Shown in pieces: positions 1-8,285 of a stretch of DNA of 51,546 nucleotides. Each line of letters starts with the position of its first letter. Position 1 is the first letter of the stretch. Made by a program: the position numbers and the translations under genes. The stretch comes from Prevotella sp. (lineage in GTDB: Bacteria; Bacteroidota; Bacteroidia; Bacteroidales; Bacteroidaceae). The DNA lies in the NCBI GenBank assembly GCA_022771265.1, contig JALFCG010000144.1, forward strand, positions 1-51,546, in the 5' to 3' direction. The notes beneath the pieces are model-generated. The model was not told the DNA's origin, searched no databases, and saw only the letters and a list, made by a program, of their open reading frames with translations.

Positions 1-1
1 C

Positions 2-175
2 ATAACCCAAACAGTCGGATTTGAAGGAACAGTAGAATTCGATTCGTCAAAACCAGATGGTACACCACGCAAACTAATTGATGTTCAAAAGCTTCATTCT
101 TTGGGATGGACACACAAGATTGATATTGAAGAAGGTGTACAAAAACTATTTGACTGGTATGTAAATGAAGAGTGA
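2..175 (+). CDS. fcl: GDP-L-fucose synthase, C-terminal fragment
   Basis: The first 57 complete codons form the C-terminal end of a protein cut by the window edge. The stretch with DGTPRKLIDVQKLHSLGW followed by an amphipathic EEGVQKLFDWY tail is the usual end of bacterial GDP-L-fucose synthase (GDP-4-keto-6-deoxy-mannose epimerase/reductase, short-chain dehydrogenase superfamily), which makes GDP-fucose for surface glycans. The stop is TGA at 173-175. The active site lies outside the window, so the call rests on the tail only. The gene next to it, on the opposite strand, converges on it. Its likely role would fit the polysaccharide genes nearby, but it is not in their transcription unit. Confidence 0.75.
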   Translation: MTQTVGFEGTVEFDSSKPDGTPRKLIDVQKLHSLGWTHKIDIEEGVQKLFDWYVNEE

Positions 176-190
176 AGAATAAAGAATAAA

Positions 191-266
191 GAATGAAGAG
201 TGAAGAATGAAGAATGATGAGTAACGCAGGTTACGCAGCCGATTCTTCATTCTTCATTCTTCATTT
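191..266. terminator. Long imperfect inverted repeat between convergent genes
   Basis: Tandem GAATGAAGA-type units on the left (191-215) pair with ATTCTTC-type units on the right (242-266): about 23 of 25 positions are complementary, around a loop of about 26 bases. The loop holds a smaller GTAAC/GTTAC palindrome. The hairpin sits between the fcl and xylB stops and is followed by T-rich sequence on the plus strand, so a bidirectional terminator is the simplest reading. Extra direct copies of the unit continue upstream at 175-190. Confidence 0.6.
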
Positions 267-271
267 TTATT

Positions 272-1765
272 TTACATTAGTTTATTCAGCTGACTCTTCC
301 ATTCTGAATAAGCATGCAGATATTCTGCACGTTTCGTCTCGTCAGGCTCAATAACCATAAGTTTGTCAAGAGTGGCGAATGCCTCATTGTTGTCCTTGTA
401 AATACCAACACCAATACCAGCGCCTTTTGCAGCCCCGACACTACCGTCAGTATCATAAAGTTCAATGGTCGCTCCGCTTACTCCAGCCAGTGTCTGTCTG
501 AAAATGTCACTCAGGAACATATTGGCTTTTCCTGCATGTATTTTCTTGATGTTCATACCCATCTGCTGCATTATCTCCATTCCATAACAGAAACTGAACA
601 CGATACCTTCCTGTGCAGCTCTAACAATGTGGGCATTTGTATGCTTGTTGAAACTAATACCAGTTACAGTACATCCAATTTCTTTGTTCTCCAACACACG
701 CTCTGCACCATTGCCAAAAGGAATAACACTTACACCCTCGCTGCCTATTGCTATCTTTGAGGCAATGTCGTTCATCTCTGAGTAGCCGACACCTGAAGAA
801 AGGATATTACGTCTTACCCATGCGTTAAGTATTCCGGTTCCATTGATGCAAAGAAGTACACCCAATCGAGTTTTTTCAGCTTCATGATTAACATGAGCAA
901 AGGTGTTCACGCGGCTTTTCTTATCATAGTTAATGTCACCAAGAACACCATATACAACACCTGAAGTACCAGCAGTGGATGCAATCTCACCAGGGTTGAA
1001 CACATTAAGGCTCACAGCGTTGTTTGGCTGGTCTCCAGCACGGTATGATATCGGTGTACCCTTGAGAAGTCCTGTTTCTTTAGCAGCAGCTTCTGTAACT
1101 TCGCTCTGCACACTGAATGTCGGTACTATGTCAGACAAAATACTACTGTCAAACCCATAGTAATCCATAAGGAAATCAGCAACCTTATTCTGCTTAAAAT
1201 CCCAAAACATCCCCTCGCTAAGACCACTGACAGTAGTGTTCGGGACACCACTGAGCTTCATCGCGAGATAATCACCAGGTAACATCACTTTGTAAATCTT
1301 ACCGTAAAGCTCAGGTTCGTTTTCCTTCACCCAAGCCAATTTTGCAGCTGTAAAGTTTCCTGGAGAATTGAGCAAGTGCTGAAGACACTTGTCAGATCCG
1401 ATGGAGTGGAATGCCTTTTCACCGTAAGGTACAGCTCTTGAGTCACACCATATGATTGCAGGACGCAAAGGTTTCAAGTCCTTATCCACGCAAACAAGCC
1501 CGTGCATTTGATAAGAAATGCCAATAGCCTTAATTTCCTCTGCTTTGGCACCGGCGTCAGCCATTATCTTCTTCAAGCTCAGTTTAGCATTCTCCCACCA
1601 CATCTCCGGGTCTTGCTCAGCCCATCCTGTTTTCACAGCGGTTATAGGAGCCTCGTGTTCTGGGAAAAAAGCAGTAGCGGCACATTTGCCAGTATCTGCG
1701 TTTACGAGGGAAGCCTTTACAGAACTGCTTCCTACGTCAAATCCTAATAAATATCTATTTGCCAT
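272..1765 (-). CDS. xylB: Xylulokinase-type FGGY carbohydrate kinase
   Basis: The protein is 497 residues, the usual length for xylulokinase, which phosphorylates D-xylulose to xylulose 5-phosphate for the pentose phosphate pathway. Visible FGGY features are the N-terminal phosphate-binding strand GFDVGSSSVK (8-17), the MHGLV motif near 87-91 typical of xylulokinases, and AGDQPNNAV around 243-251 with Asp245 as the likely catalytic base. The frame is open upstream to a TTG at 1846, but that extension is Lys-rich and unlike the family, so the ATG at 1763-1765 before ANRYLLGFD is chosen. No xylA or xylose transporter is adjacent. No TAnnTTTG promoter element was found upstream. Substrate could be another ketopentose. 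Confidence 0.88.
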   Translation of the reverse strand: MANRYLLGFDVGSSSVKASLVNADTGKCAATAFFPEHEAPITAVKTGWAEQDPEMWWENAKLSLKKIMADAGAKAEEIKAIGISYQMHGLVCVDKDLKPLRPAIIWCDSRAVPYGEKAFHSIGSDKCLQHLLNSPGNFTAAKLAWVKENEPELYGKIYKVMLPGDYLAMKLSGVPNTTVSGLSEGMFWDFKQNKVADFLMDYYGFDSSILSDIVPTFSVQSEVTEAAAKETGLLKGTPISYRAGDQPNNAVSLNVFNPGEIASTAGTSGVVYGVLGDINYDKKSRVNTFAHVNHEAEKTRLGVLLCINGTGILNAWVRRNILSSGVGYSEMNDIASKIAIGSEGVSVIPFGNGAERVLENKEIGCTVTGISFNKHTNAHIVRAAQEGIVFSFCYGMEIMQQMGMNIKKIHAGKANMFLSDIFRQTLAGVSGATIELYDTDGSVGAAKGAGIGVGIYKDNNEAFATLDKLMVIEPDETKRAEYLHAYSEWKSQLNKLM

Positions 1766-1895
1766 ACTTATGTTTTTTATCACTTTTAATACGCATAAAA
1801 GAGAAAAACCCCTCCCAAAAGCATTGATTTTCTTTTTTTTTTGCACAAAATGCGTTTTTTTTCTAAATAAATGAACGTTATTTCAAAATATTATT

Positions 1896-1903
1896 TACCT
1901 TTG
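1896..1903 (+). promoter_or_regulatory. Promoter -7 element for exopolysaccharide block A
   Basis: TACCTTTG matches the Bacteroidetes -7 consensus TAnnTTTG and is followed by C, as is common. It lies 46 bases before the start of the receiver gene at 1950. No clear TTTG -33 element is seen at the expected distance, so the promoter may be weak or activator-dependent. This is the only convincing promoter found for the block reaching to 11485. Confidence 0.55.
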
Positions 1904-1949
1904 CAGAAGAAAATAACATAAAATACCTTTAGACATAAAAAATCTTTGT

Positions 1950-2318
1950 ATGAAAAAGAAAATTCTTATACTCGATGACAAGGAGACGATAGCAAAAGTA
2001 CTGTCGATTTACCTTATGAGCGACTACGAGGTACAGTGGTTGCCGGATGGCTTGCAAGGTGTTAAATGGCTGCAGGCTGGAAACACTCCTGACCTCATCA
2101 TTTCCGATATTCGTATGCCTGGTATGAGAGGTGACGACTTCCTTGAATGGATTAAGCAAAACGAGTTGTTCAGACATATTCCTGTCATCATGCTCAGCAG
2201 TGAGGATTCAACCAACGAGCGAATCAGACTGTTGGAAGTTGGAGCTGTCGATTATATTGTAAAACCTTTCAACCCGATGGAGTTGAAAATAAGAGTAAAA
2301 AAAATCTTACCGAACTAA
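1950..2318 (+). CDS. Stand-alone response regulator receiver protein (CheY-like)
   Basis: A 122-residue single receiver domain with no output domain. All expected residues are present: acidic pair Asp9-Asp10 after the first strand, phospho-acceptor Asp53 in LIISDIRMPG, Ser83 in VIMLSSE, and Lys105 followed by Pro in VKPFNP. It should be phosphorylated by a histidine kinase, but none is encoded in the window. It is the first gene of polysaccharide block A and is 12 bases from the next gene, whose own N-terminus looks like an inactive receiver. A role in controlling polysaccharide synthesis through protein contact is an inference from that arrangement. Confidence 0.9.
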   Translation: MKKKILILDDKETIAKVLSIYLMSDYEVQWLPDGLQGVKWLQAGNTPDLIISDIRMPGMRGDDFLEWIKQNELFRHIPVIMLSSEDSTNERIRLLEVGAVDYIVKPFNPMELKIRVKKILPN

Positions 2319-2330
2319 TCTTTTACATAT

Positions 2331-3539
2331 ATGATAGGTGTAATATATCTTGGTGACAATCAGAATTCCCGAGAACGGCTAAAATACGTTCCTGGGCAAA
2401 TGGTTCGTATGACTACGATATACAAGGACGCAGCCAAACTAAGTGTACCAAAGGTGCGCAACGAACACTTCATATTGTTCTTTGAGCGTAATGACCCTAA
2501 TACCGATGTGACAGCTATCACCTATCTGAAAAAGAAATGTCCCAACATCTATATCATTCTGCTTACTGACAAACTGTCTGATAAAGACAGAATGACTTAT
2601 CAGAAGTGCGGAATTAACGACACGTTAGACAAGAATGCCTCAATCACTGAGATAAACAGGAAGATACAGTTCATTTCTGACCGTGAAAACATTCTGTTTG
2701 ACTCCATTGCCCCAAAATTCAAGATTCTGCGTTTCAAAATCCCATTGTGGAAAAGACTCTTTGACATCGTTTTCTCCACCATTGGCATTATTGTCCTGTC
2801 ACCGGTATTCATTATTACGGCAATAGCCATAAAAATGGAAAGTGAAGGTCCTGTACTGTTCAAGTCCAAGAGAGTCGGCACTAATTACAGCATCTTCGAC
2901 TTTCTCAAATTTCGAAGTATGTATGTCAATGCCGACAAACAACTTAAGGAACTTAGCAAGACTCAAAACCAATACGCGACTCATGACAAGGCGAATGACA
3001 ACGAATCCGGTGGCAAAATGTTTATATCCGACGACACCGTCTTTGACGAGTCATTAATGGGAGATATGGGTTCGGAAATGCTTATCAGTGACGATGAGGT
3101 TATGCTCGTCGGTGACGATTTTGTAGTTTCCGAAGAGGATTTCAACAAGAAGAAAAACGAAGAGATACAAAATGCGTTTGTCAAAATCGAAAACGACCCT
3201 CGCGTCACAAAAGTTGGCGCTTTCATAAGGAAATACAGTATTGACGAACTACCACAATTGTTCAATATACTTAAAGGTGACATGTCAATAGTTGGTAATC
3301 GTCCATTGCCCCTCTATGAGGCAGAACGCCTGACAGCTGACGACAGCATTGACCGTTTCATGGCACCTGCCGGTCTCACGGGACTATGGCAGGTGGAAGA
3401 AAGGGGCAGAGGCGGCGACATGTCAGCAGAAGAACGCAAACAACTTGACATCCGCTACGGTCAGACATACAATTTTTCCCTTGATATGAAAATCATTTTC
3501 AAGACGTTAACAGCATTTGTCCAAAAAGACAATGTCTGA
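2331..3539 (+). CDS. Sugar-phosphate transferase (PGT) with pseudo-receiver N-terminus
   Basis: A 402-residue membrane protein that probably starts glycan synthesis by moving a sugar phosphate from a nucleotide sugar to undecaprenyl phosphate. Residues 1-115 resemble a receiver fold in which the phospho-Asp position is Glu52 (ILFFERND), with Asp9, Thr79 and Lys101 at the other key positions. A hydrophobic helix (about 143-168) leads into the transferase domain: GPVLFKSKRVG, FLKFRSM, the Asp305-Glu306 catalytic pair in SIDELPQLFN, KGDMSIVGNRPLP and GLTGLWQV. Between FRSM and SIDELPQ there is an acidic insertion (about 205-285) carrying two ISDD motifs. It follows the true receiver by 12 bases. 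Sugar specificity cannot be read from sequence. Confidence 0.88.
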   Translation: MIGVIYLGDNQNSRERLKYVPGQMVRMTTIYKDAAKLSVPKVRNEHFILFFERNDPNTDVTAITYLKKKCPNIYIILLTDKLSDKDRMTYQKCGINDTLDKNASITEINRKIQFISDRENILFDSIAPKFKILRFKIPLWKRLFDIVFSTIGIIVLSPVFIITAIAIKMESEGPVLFKSKRVGTNYSIFDFLKFRSMYVNADKQLKELSKTQNQYATHDKANDNESGGKMFISDDTVFDESLMGDMGSEMLISDDEVMLVGDDFVVSEEDFNKKKNEEIQNAFVKIENDPRVTKVGAFIRKYSIDELPQLFNILKGDMSIVGNRPLPLYEAERLTADDSIDRFMAPAGLTGLWQVEERGRGGDMSAEERKQLDIRYGQTYNFSLDMKIIFKTLTAFVQKDNV

Positions 3540-3584
3540 AAAAAACATTCAACCAGTTACCCAAAATACAATAACACCCTAAAG

Positions 3585-4562
3585 ATGAACAGAGTATATC
3601 GTACTTTCATTACACTCGCTTTGGCAACTACAACAGTTTCAGTCTCAGCACAGTTCAATAAGAGTGGAATCAATGCGGGTTTTTTTGACTCCAGTGAATC
3701 AAGCCAATTGAATTTCACTGATTTCCATTTGCCGCCTTTGGCTGTGCTCTATGAAAATGCGAAGTCAAACCCAAACATACTTATCTTGGCAAAACAACAG
3801 CAGATTGCCCAAGCTGAGGTAGCAAAACAAAAACGGCATATCTTTTCATATGTCACGGGGCATGCAAGCTACAGTTATGGAAAAGCAGACATGTGGGGTA
3901 ATAACTCTTCGACTTACAGTCCGACACTCTACCAATTCCAAGGTACCGAACAGAGCTATTGGAACGTTGGTGTCAACCTTGCCGTGCCTGTTGAGGACAT
4001 CCTCGACCTTAAGGCAGCCGTAAGACGCAAAAAACTCGAAGTTGACAGGGCACAGCTTGAAAAAGACGCAGCTTTTGACCAACTAAAGCTGCAAATAGCA
4101 ACGCTTTATGTAAAAATAACAAACGACCTTATCGCACTGAAGAGTGCAAGCGAGAATGCAGCCATATATCAGGGTGCGGGAGCATTGACCCAGGAACAGT
4201 TCCAAAGTGGAGAGATGAGCATTGAGGCTTTCGCCGAAACAAAGGCACGTGAAAATAGTGCCGTATCCACATATCAGACACTGCAAACCCAGATAACCAC
4301 CGACATTCTAAACCTTGAAATCCTTACCCATACCCCAATCATCACCAATACGACCACAGATGTCACCCTTGACGAGAAGGTGGAAAAGACGCCAAAGGAA
4401 CTGGAGAAGGACCACAAGGAATTCCAAGAACGTCTGAAAAAAGAACAAAAAGAAGACAAGAAGAAGCTCCAGGAATTGGAAAAAGCTGACCGCAAGGCTG
4501 CAAAAGCAGAAAAGGAAAGTCAGGAAAAAGCAGAAAAGGAAGCAAAGAAATCATCCAAATAA
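3585..4562 (+). CDS. Short TolC-like outer membrane protein with Lys/Glu-rich tail
   Basis: A 325-residue exported protein with a signal peptide ending at VSVSAQ (about 23). It has the long amphipathic helices of TolC-type outer-membrane factors (KQQQIAQAEVAKQKR, then an aromatic beta-like segment, then LDLKAAVRRKKLEVDRAQLEKD). TolC proteins usually have two such repeats over 420-500 residues; here there is roughly one, and residues from about 275 to the end are almost all Lys, Glu, Ala and Gln. It lies between the priming transferase and the Wzz-type gene, so a part in polysaccharide export or in bridging the periplasm is likely. It could not form a complete TolC trimer of the classical kind. 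Confidence 0.7.
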   Translation: MNRVYRTFITLALATTTVSVSAQFNKSGINAGFFDSSESSQLNFTDFHLPPLAVLYENAKSNPNILILAKQQQIAQAEVAKQKRHIFSYVTGHASYSYGKADMWGNNSSTYSPTLYQFQGTEQSYWNVGVNLAVPVEDILDLKAAVRRKKLEVDRAQLEKDAAFDQLKLQIATLYVKITNDLIALKSASENAAIYQGAGALTQEQFQSGEMSIEAFAETKARENSAVSTYQTLQTQITTDILNLEILTHTPIITNTTTDVTLDEKVEKTPKELEKDHKEFQERLKKEQKEDKKKLQELEKADRKAAKAEKESQEKAEKEAKKSSK

Positions 4563-4590
4563 ATTGTATAACTTAAACAAATAGTTAGCG

Positions 4591-6768
4591 ATGGACATAT
4601 TCAGATATATAATTAGGTTTTTATACCGCATTCGTTGGTATCTTGCCATCCTGCCATTGATTTCTCTCGTTGTAGCATGGTTCATGACACGCAACCTCGA
4701 AAGACAGTACGACACAAATACCACAATTTATACTGGTATGATTACCGGTTACAACATTGAGGGTGGTACCGGAACGGCCGGAGGTAACGCACAGACCAAC
4801 ATCCGCAACCTTATGTTGATTATCACAACCGACAATACTATTCATGAAGTAGCGTTGCGACTATTCGCACGTTGCATGATGTACGGTAACGAACGAAAGG
4901 ACAACAACTATATTTCAGCAGAGCATTTCCGTACATTAAATGCTTCTGTACCTGCCGAGGTGAAAGCTCTAATCAACCGTAATAGCGAAGATGCGACTTA
5001 CACCAATCTCAAGGCATATGAAAAGCCTTCACGCGACAATTTCATCTTCAGCATGACCAACTACCATCCGTACTTCGGACTTAATGGCATCACCTCAAGA
5101 CTGAAAGTATCGCAATTGCAACAGAGTGACATTATCAATATAGGCTACTCAGCCAACGATGCCGGAATAGCTTACAATACACTTGACATTCTCAACAATG
5201 TCTTCGCGCGTCAATATCAGCAAATCCGATACGGCGAGACAAACAACGTAATCAAATATTTCGAACGTGAAGTAGCCCGTCTCTACAGAATGCTTTGTGA
5301 TGCAGAGGACGACCTCATCGCATATAACGTCCAAAACCGTATCATCAACTATGATGAGCAGACGAAGGTTGTAGCAGGACTTGACGCTACCCAACAAGTG
5401 TCTGACAATGACCTTCTCATGAACTACACCGTATCAAAGACCATGACTGACTACCTTGAACGTCAGCTTGGCGACCGTACGAAGGTAGTGACCAACAACA
5501 AGGAATTTACCGATAAGGTGAAGGATATTTCACGCATCCAGTCCCGCATTTCCAACCTCCGGCTTATGTCAAGTGAAGGAGGCTCCAATAATGCCGAGGC
5601 ACAGCTTGAACTTGCCAAAGCCCAGAAAGAACTGCAAAAAGCTACTGAAGATGTTAAGAATATGACACAGATGCTGCAGAAAGACGCTACAGGCACCGAA
5701 CAAGGCATCAAGGCAAACAACTTGTTAGACAGATGGCTTGAGCAGGTTCTTCTTGGAGAGGAGACAAAGGCTCGCCTGTCTGCACAGGACATCATGCGAC
5801 AGAACATCGACCGCCAATTTCTCTTTTTCTCACCGATTGGTGCAACATTGGGCAGAAAAAACAGACACATAGGTTTCGTGGAATCCAATTACATGAGCAT
5901 GCTTAACGCTCTTAATGCCGCACGTCTGCGTCAAAGGAACTTACAGATGACGACAGCTACTCTTAGGGTGCTTAATCCGCCTCTGTTCCCACTCAACGCC
6001 CTTCCTACAAATCGCATGATGATTCTTCTCGGAGCTTATGCCCTCACGTTCTTCATGGTGGCAGTCTATTTCTTCCTCATCGAATTACTTGACCGTACTC
6101 TTCGCGACCGTATGCGCTCAGAACGAATCACTAAGATTCCTGTCCTCGGTTGTTATCCAAAGGAGAGCAGCCTTCGTTACCGTCGATATAACAAGACAAT
6201 CAGCGACATGGCTTTACGCCAACTCAGCAAAGCCCTTCTCCCGCGTTTCAAGACTGGTCAACAGAATGTGCTTAACCTCATTTCCACAGATGCCGCCAAC
6301 GGCAAGAGCTATCTGGCACAAGAGTTGGAGAACTATTGGATATCCATCGGACTTCAAGTACGACGTCTCACATATGACGAAGACTTCCTTGCCGACGACA
6401 GCCGTTTCATCATGTCCAACAACATTAAGGATCTCTGTCCCGACATCCTGCCTGAAGAGATAGCAATAATTGAGTATCCAAATCTCAACGACCATTCCAT
6501 CCCTACCTCACTGCTCAACATGGGCACTGTAAACCTGATGGTAACAAGAGCAAACCGTACATGGAAGGATGTCGATCAAAAAGCACTCAAGGAAATACAG
6601 TCGCAACTGGAAGACAAGAACACGTTGTTCATGTATCTCACCGAGTCAAACCGTTATGCCGTAGAGGAGTTTGTCGGCCAATTGCCGCCTTACACCAGAT
6701 TCAGCAACTTTGTTTACCGCCTGTCACAACTTGGTCTGACAGCAACTGAAAACAGTCACGCTAATTAA
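4591..6768 (+). CDS. Wzz/GumC-type polysaccharide co-polymerase with degenerate kinase-like domain
   Basis: A 725-residue inner-membrane protein that probably sets chain length and links polymerisation to export. It has a first membrane helix at about 15-32, a long periplasmic part with coiled-coil helices (about 210-430), a Pro-rich RVLNPPLFPLNALPTNR segment and a second helix (about 475-497). The cytoplasmic tail aligns in layout with bacterial tyrosine kinases (Wzc): NLISTDAANGKSYLAQ holds a weak Walker A with Gly571-Lys572-Ser573. There is no clear Walker A' Asp motif and no C-terminal tyrosine cluster, so kinase activity is doubtful. The stop overlaps the next gene's start by one base (TAATG), indicating translational coupling. 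Confidence 0.82.
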   Translation: MDIFRYIIRFLYRIRWYLAILPLISLVVAWFMTRNLERQYDTNTTIYTGMITGYNIEGGTGTAGGNAQTNIRNLMLIITTDNTIHEVALRLFARCMMYGNERKDNNYISAEHFRTLNASVPAEVKALINRNSEDATYTNLKAYEKPSRDNFIFSMTNYHPYFGLNGITSRLKVSQLQQSDIINIGYSANDAGIAYNTLDILNNVFARQYQQIRYGETNNVIKYFEREVARLYRMLCDAEDDLIAYNVQNRIINYDEQTKVVAGLDATQQVSDNDLLMNYTVSKTMTDYLERQLGDRTKVVTNNKEFTDKVKDISRIQSRISNLRLMSSEGGSNNAEAQLELAKAQKELQKATEDVKNMTQMLQKDATGTEQGIKANNLLDRWLEQVLLGEETKARLSAQDIMRQNIDRQFLFFSPIGATLGRKNRHIGFVESNYMSMLNALNAARLRQRNLQMTTATLRVLNPPLFPLNALPTNRMMILLGAYALTFFMVAVYFFLIELLDRTLRDRMRSERITKIPVLGCYPKESSLRYRRYNKTISDMALRQLSKALLPRFKTGQQNVLNLISTDAANGKSYLAQELENYWISIGLQVRRLTYDEDFLADDSRFIMSNNIKDLCPDILPEEIAIIEYPNLNDHSIPTSLLNMGTVNLMVTRANRTWKDVDQKALKEIQSQLEDKNTLFMYLTESNRYAVEEFVGQLPPYTRFSNFVYRLSQLGLTATENSHAN

Positions 6769-8285
6769 TGTCCACAAAGGCTTATAACATAAGAAACTAC
6801 ACGAGAGAAAATGGAGGAAGAGCTCTCACGCTCCTTCTCCTTTTCTTTCTTGCCATTTATAATTTCATCAATTCCGGTTACAATGCTTTTGTGACCGTGA
6901 CTGTCATTCCCTTTCTCGTACTTGCCGCTTACGTCTTCTTCAAGTACAAGATGTCTTTGTTCTGGACTCTCTTCGCCGTTAACTTCCTGTTGATGTTCAC
7001 AGTGAGACATTTTCCTATACCCATCCCGATTTCATTGACCAACGAAGTTCTTGAGCTTATGCTTATCGGTCTTGCTCTTCTGGATGTGTCTCGATATCGT
7101 TTCGGCGATACCTTGAACGTTATGTTGCTCATGCTCGTAGTGTGGATGGTATTCTGTTTCATTGAGTTGTTCAACGATTCCTGTGGTATAGGCATCGATG
7201 TCTATAGGTGGTACACCGGAGCCCGTCTGATGTGTTTCCAACTTGTATATGCTCTCATCATCATGACTGTTTATGTCAACACTCCCGACAAAATCATAAG
7301 GTTATTGGTAGTGTGGGCTTGCTTCATATTATTTGCGGTCTTTTGGGTTTGGAAACAAGTTAACATCGGGCTTACTGATGCTGAACGTTCTTTCATATAT
7401 AATTCCCCAAGTCATTATATGGGTGGAAAAATAAGGTACATGTCATGCTTCTCGGATGCTGCAAACTTCGGTGTGCATCTCGCGGCTGCGGCAGCAGCTT
7501 TTGTCACCCTTGCCGTTCACTTGCGAGTCACTAAGTACCGTTTGTTTTTCACAGTTGTGGCAGTACTTGCTGTTTGGGCATTCTTCCAGTCTGGAACGCG
7601 CACGGCACTTATATGTTTTATAGCAGGACTATTCATTTTCCTTGCGTTGTGCAAGTCAAGGAAGATTCTTTTGTCAGCCGGAACTGTGTTTGCAGTGTTC
7701 CTCTATATTCTCATTTTCACCACAATAGGTAACAGCAATGCACAAATGAGACGAATGCGTACAGCATTTGACAAGGATGACGCTTCAATGAATGTTCGTG
7801 ATGTTAACAAGGCAACATTACGCAAATATATGACTGAAGCCCCTTGGGGTGTAGGCATTGGGGTGGAAACTCCCGACATTCCTCCATATAACAAGTTCAG
7901 GCTCATCACCGACGTACCGCCCGATTCCGAGTATGTATATATTTGGGTTCGCACGGGGAAAGTCGGATTGACAGTGTTCATCATTACCACGGTGATTATG
8001 TTCATCGGAGCATGTATAGTAGTGTTGTTCAGAATAAAAAGCCGTTCGCTTCGAGGTGTGGGCATTGCTTTCACGTCAGCATTTTTCACACTCCATCTCG
8101 GAGGCTATGCCAACCAGATTCTTATGCAGTTCCCGAATGTCTTAATTTTCTATGGAGGACTTGCGCTTGTCTATGTCCTCCCTGCAATGGAAGGAAAGTG
8201 GGAGGAATGGGAGGCTCGTGAATTGGCAATACAAGAAGACAGAAAACGACAAAAACTGGAAAAGAAACGTGCGTCAAGAGTGTAG
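6768..8285 (+). CDS. Wzy-like O-antigen/exopolysaccharide polymerase
   Basis: A 505-residue integral membrane protein with about ten to twelve hydrophobic helices and a large loop around 335-385 (from RRMRTAFDKDD to PPDSEYVYIWVRTG). The layout and the GxG(T)RTAL segment (SGTRTALICF) fit O-antigen ligase/polymerase (Wzy_C) proteins, which join lipid-linked repeat units in the periplasm. Its start overlaps the upstream co-polymerase stop by one base and its 3' end overlaps the next gene, so it is firmly inside the block A operon. A ligase role cannot be excluded from sequence, but the Wzz-type neighbours favour polymerase. The C-terminus ends in a charged, Lys/Arg/Glu-rich helix. Confidence 0.8.
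   Translation: MSTKAYNIRNYTRENGGRALTLLLLFFLAIYNFINSGYNAFVTVTVIPFLVLAAYVFFKYKMSLFWTLFAVNFLLMFTVRHFPIPIPISLTNEVLELMLIGLALLDVSRYRFGDTLNVMLLMLVVWMVFCFIELFNDSCGIGIDVYRWYTGARLMCFQLVYALIIMTVYVNTPDKIIRLLVVWACFILFAVFWVWKQVNIGLTDAERSFIYNSPSHYMGGKIRYMSCFSDAANFGVHLAAAAAAFVTLAVHLRVTKYRLFFTVVAVLAVWAFFQSGTRTALICFIAGLFIFLALCKSRKILLSAGTVFAVFLYILIFTTIGNSNAQMRRMRTAFDKDDASMNVRDVNKATLRKYMTEAPWGVGIGVETPDIPPYNKFRLITDVPPDSEYVYIWVRTGKVGLTVFIITTVIMFIGACIVVLFRIKSRSLRGVGIAFTSAFFTLHLGGYANQILMQFPNVLIFYGGLALVYVLPAMEGKWEEWEARELAIQEDRKRQKLEKKRASRV

Noticed and set aside
8152..8268. Longer start for the GT2 glycosyltransferase at ATG 8152
   Set aside because: It would overlap the polymerase gene by 134 bases and add 39 residues unlike the family; the GTG at 8269 fits the operon's short-overlap pattern.
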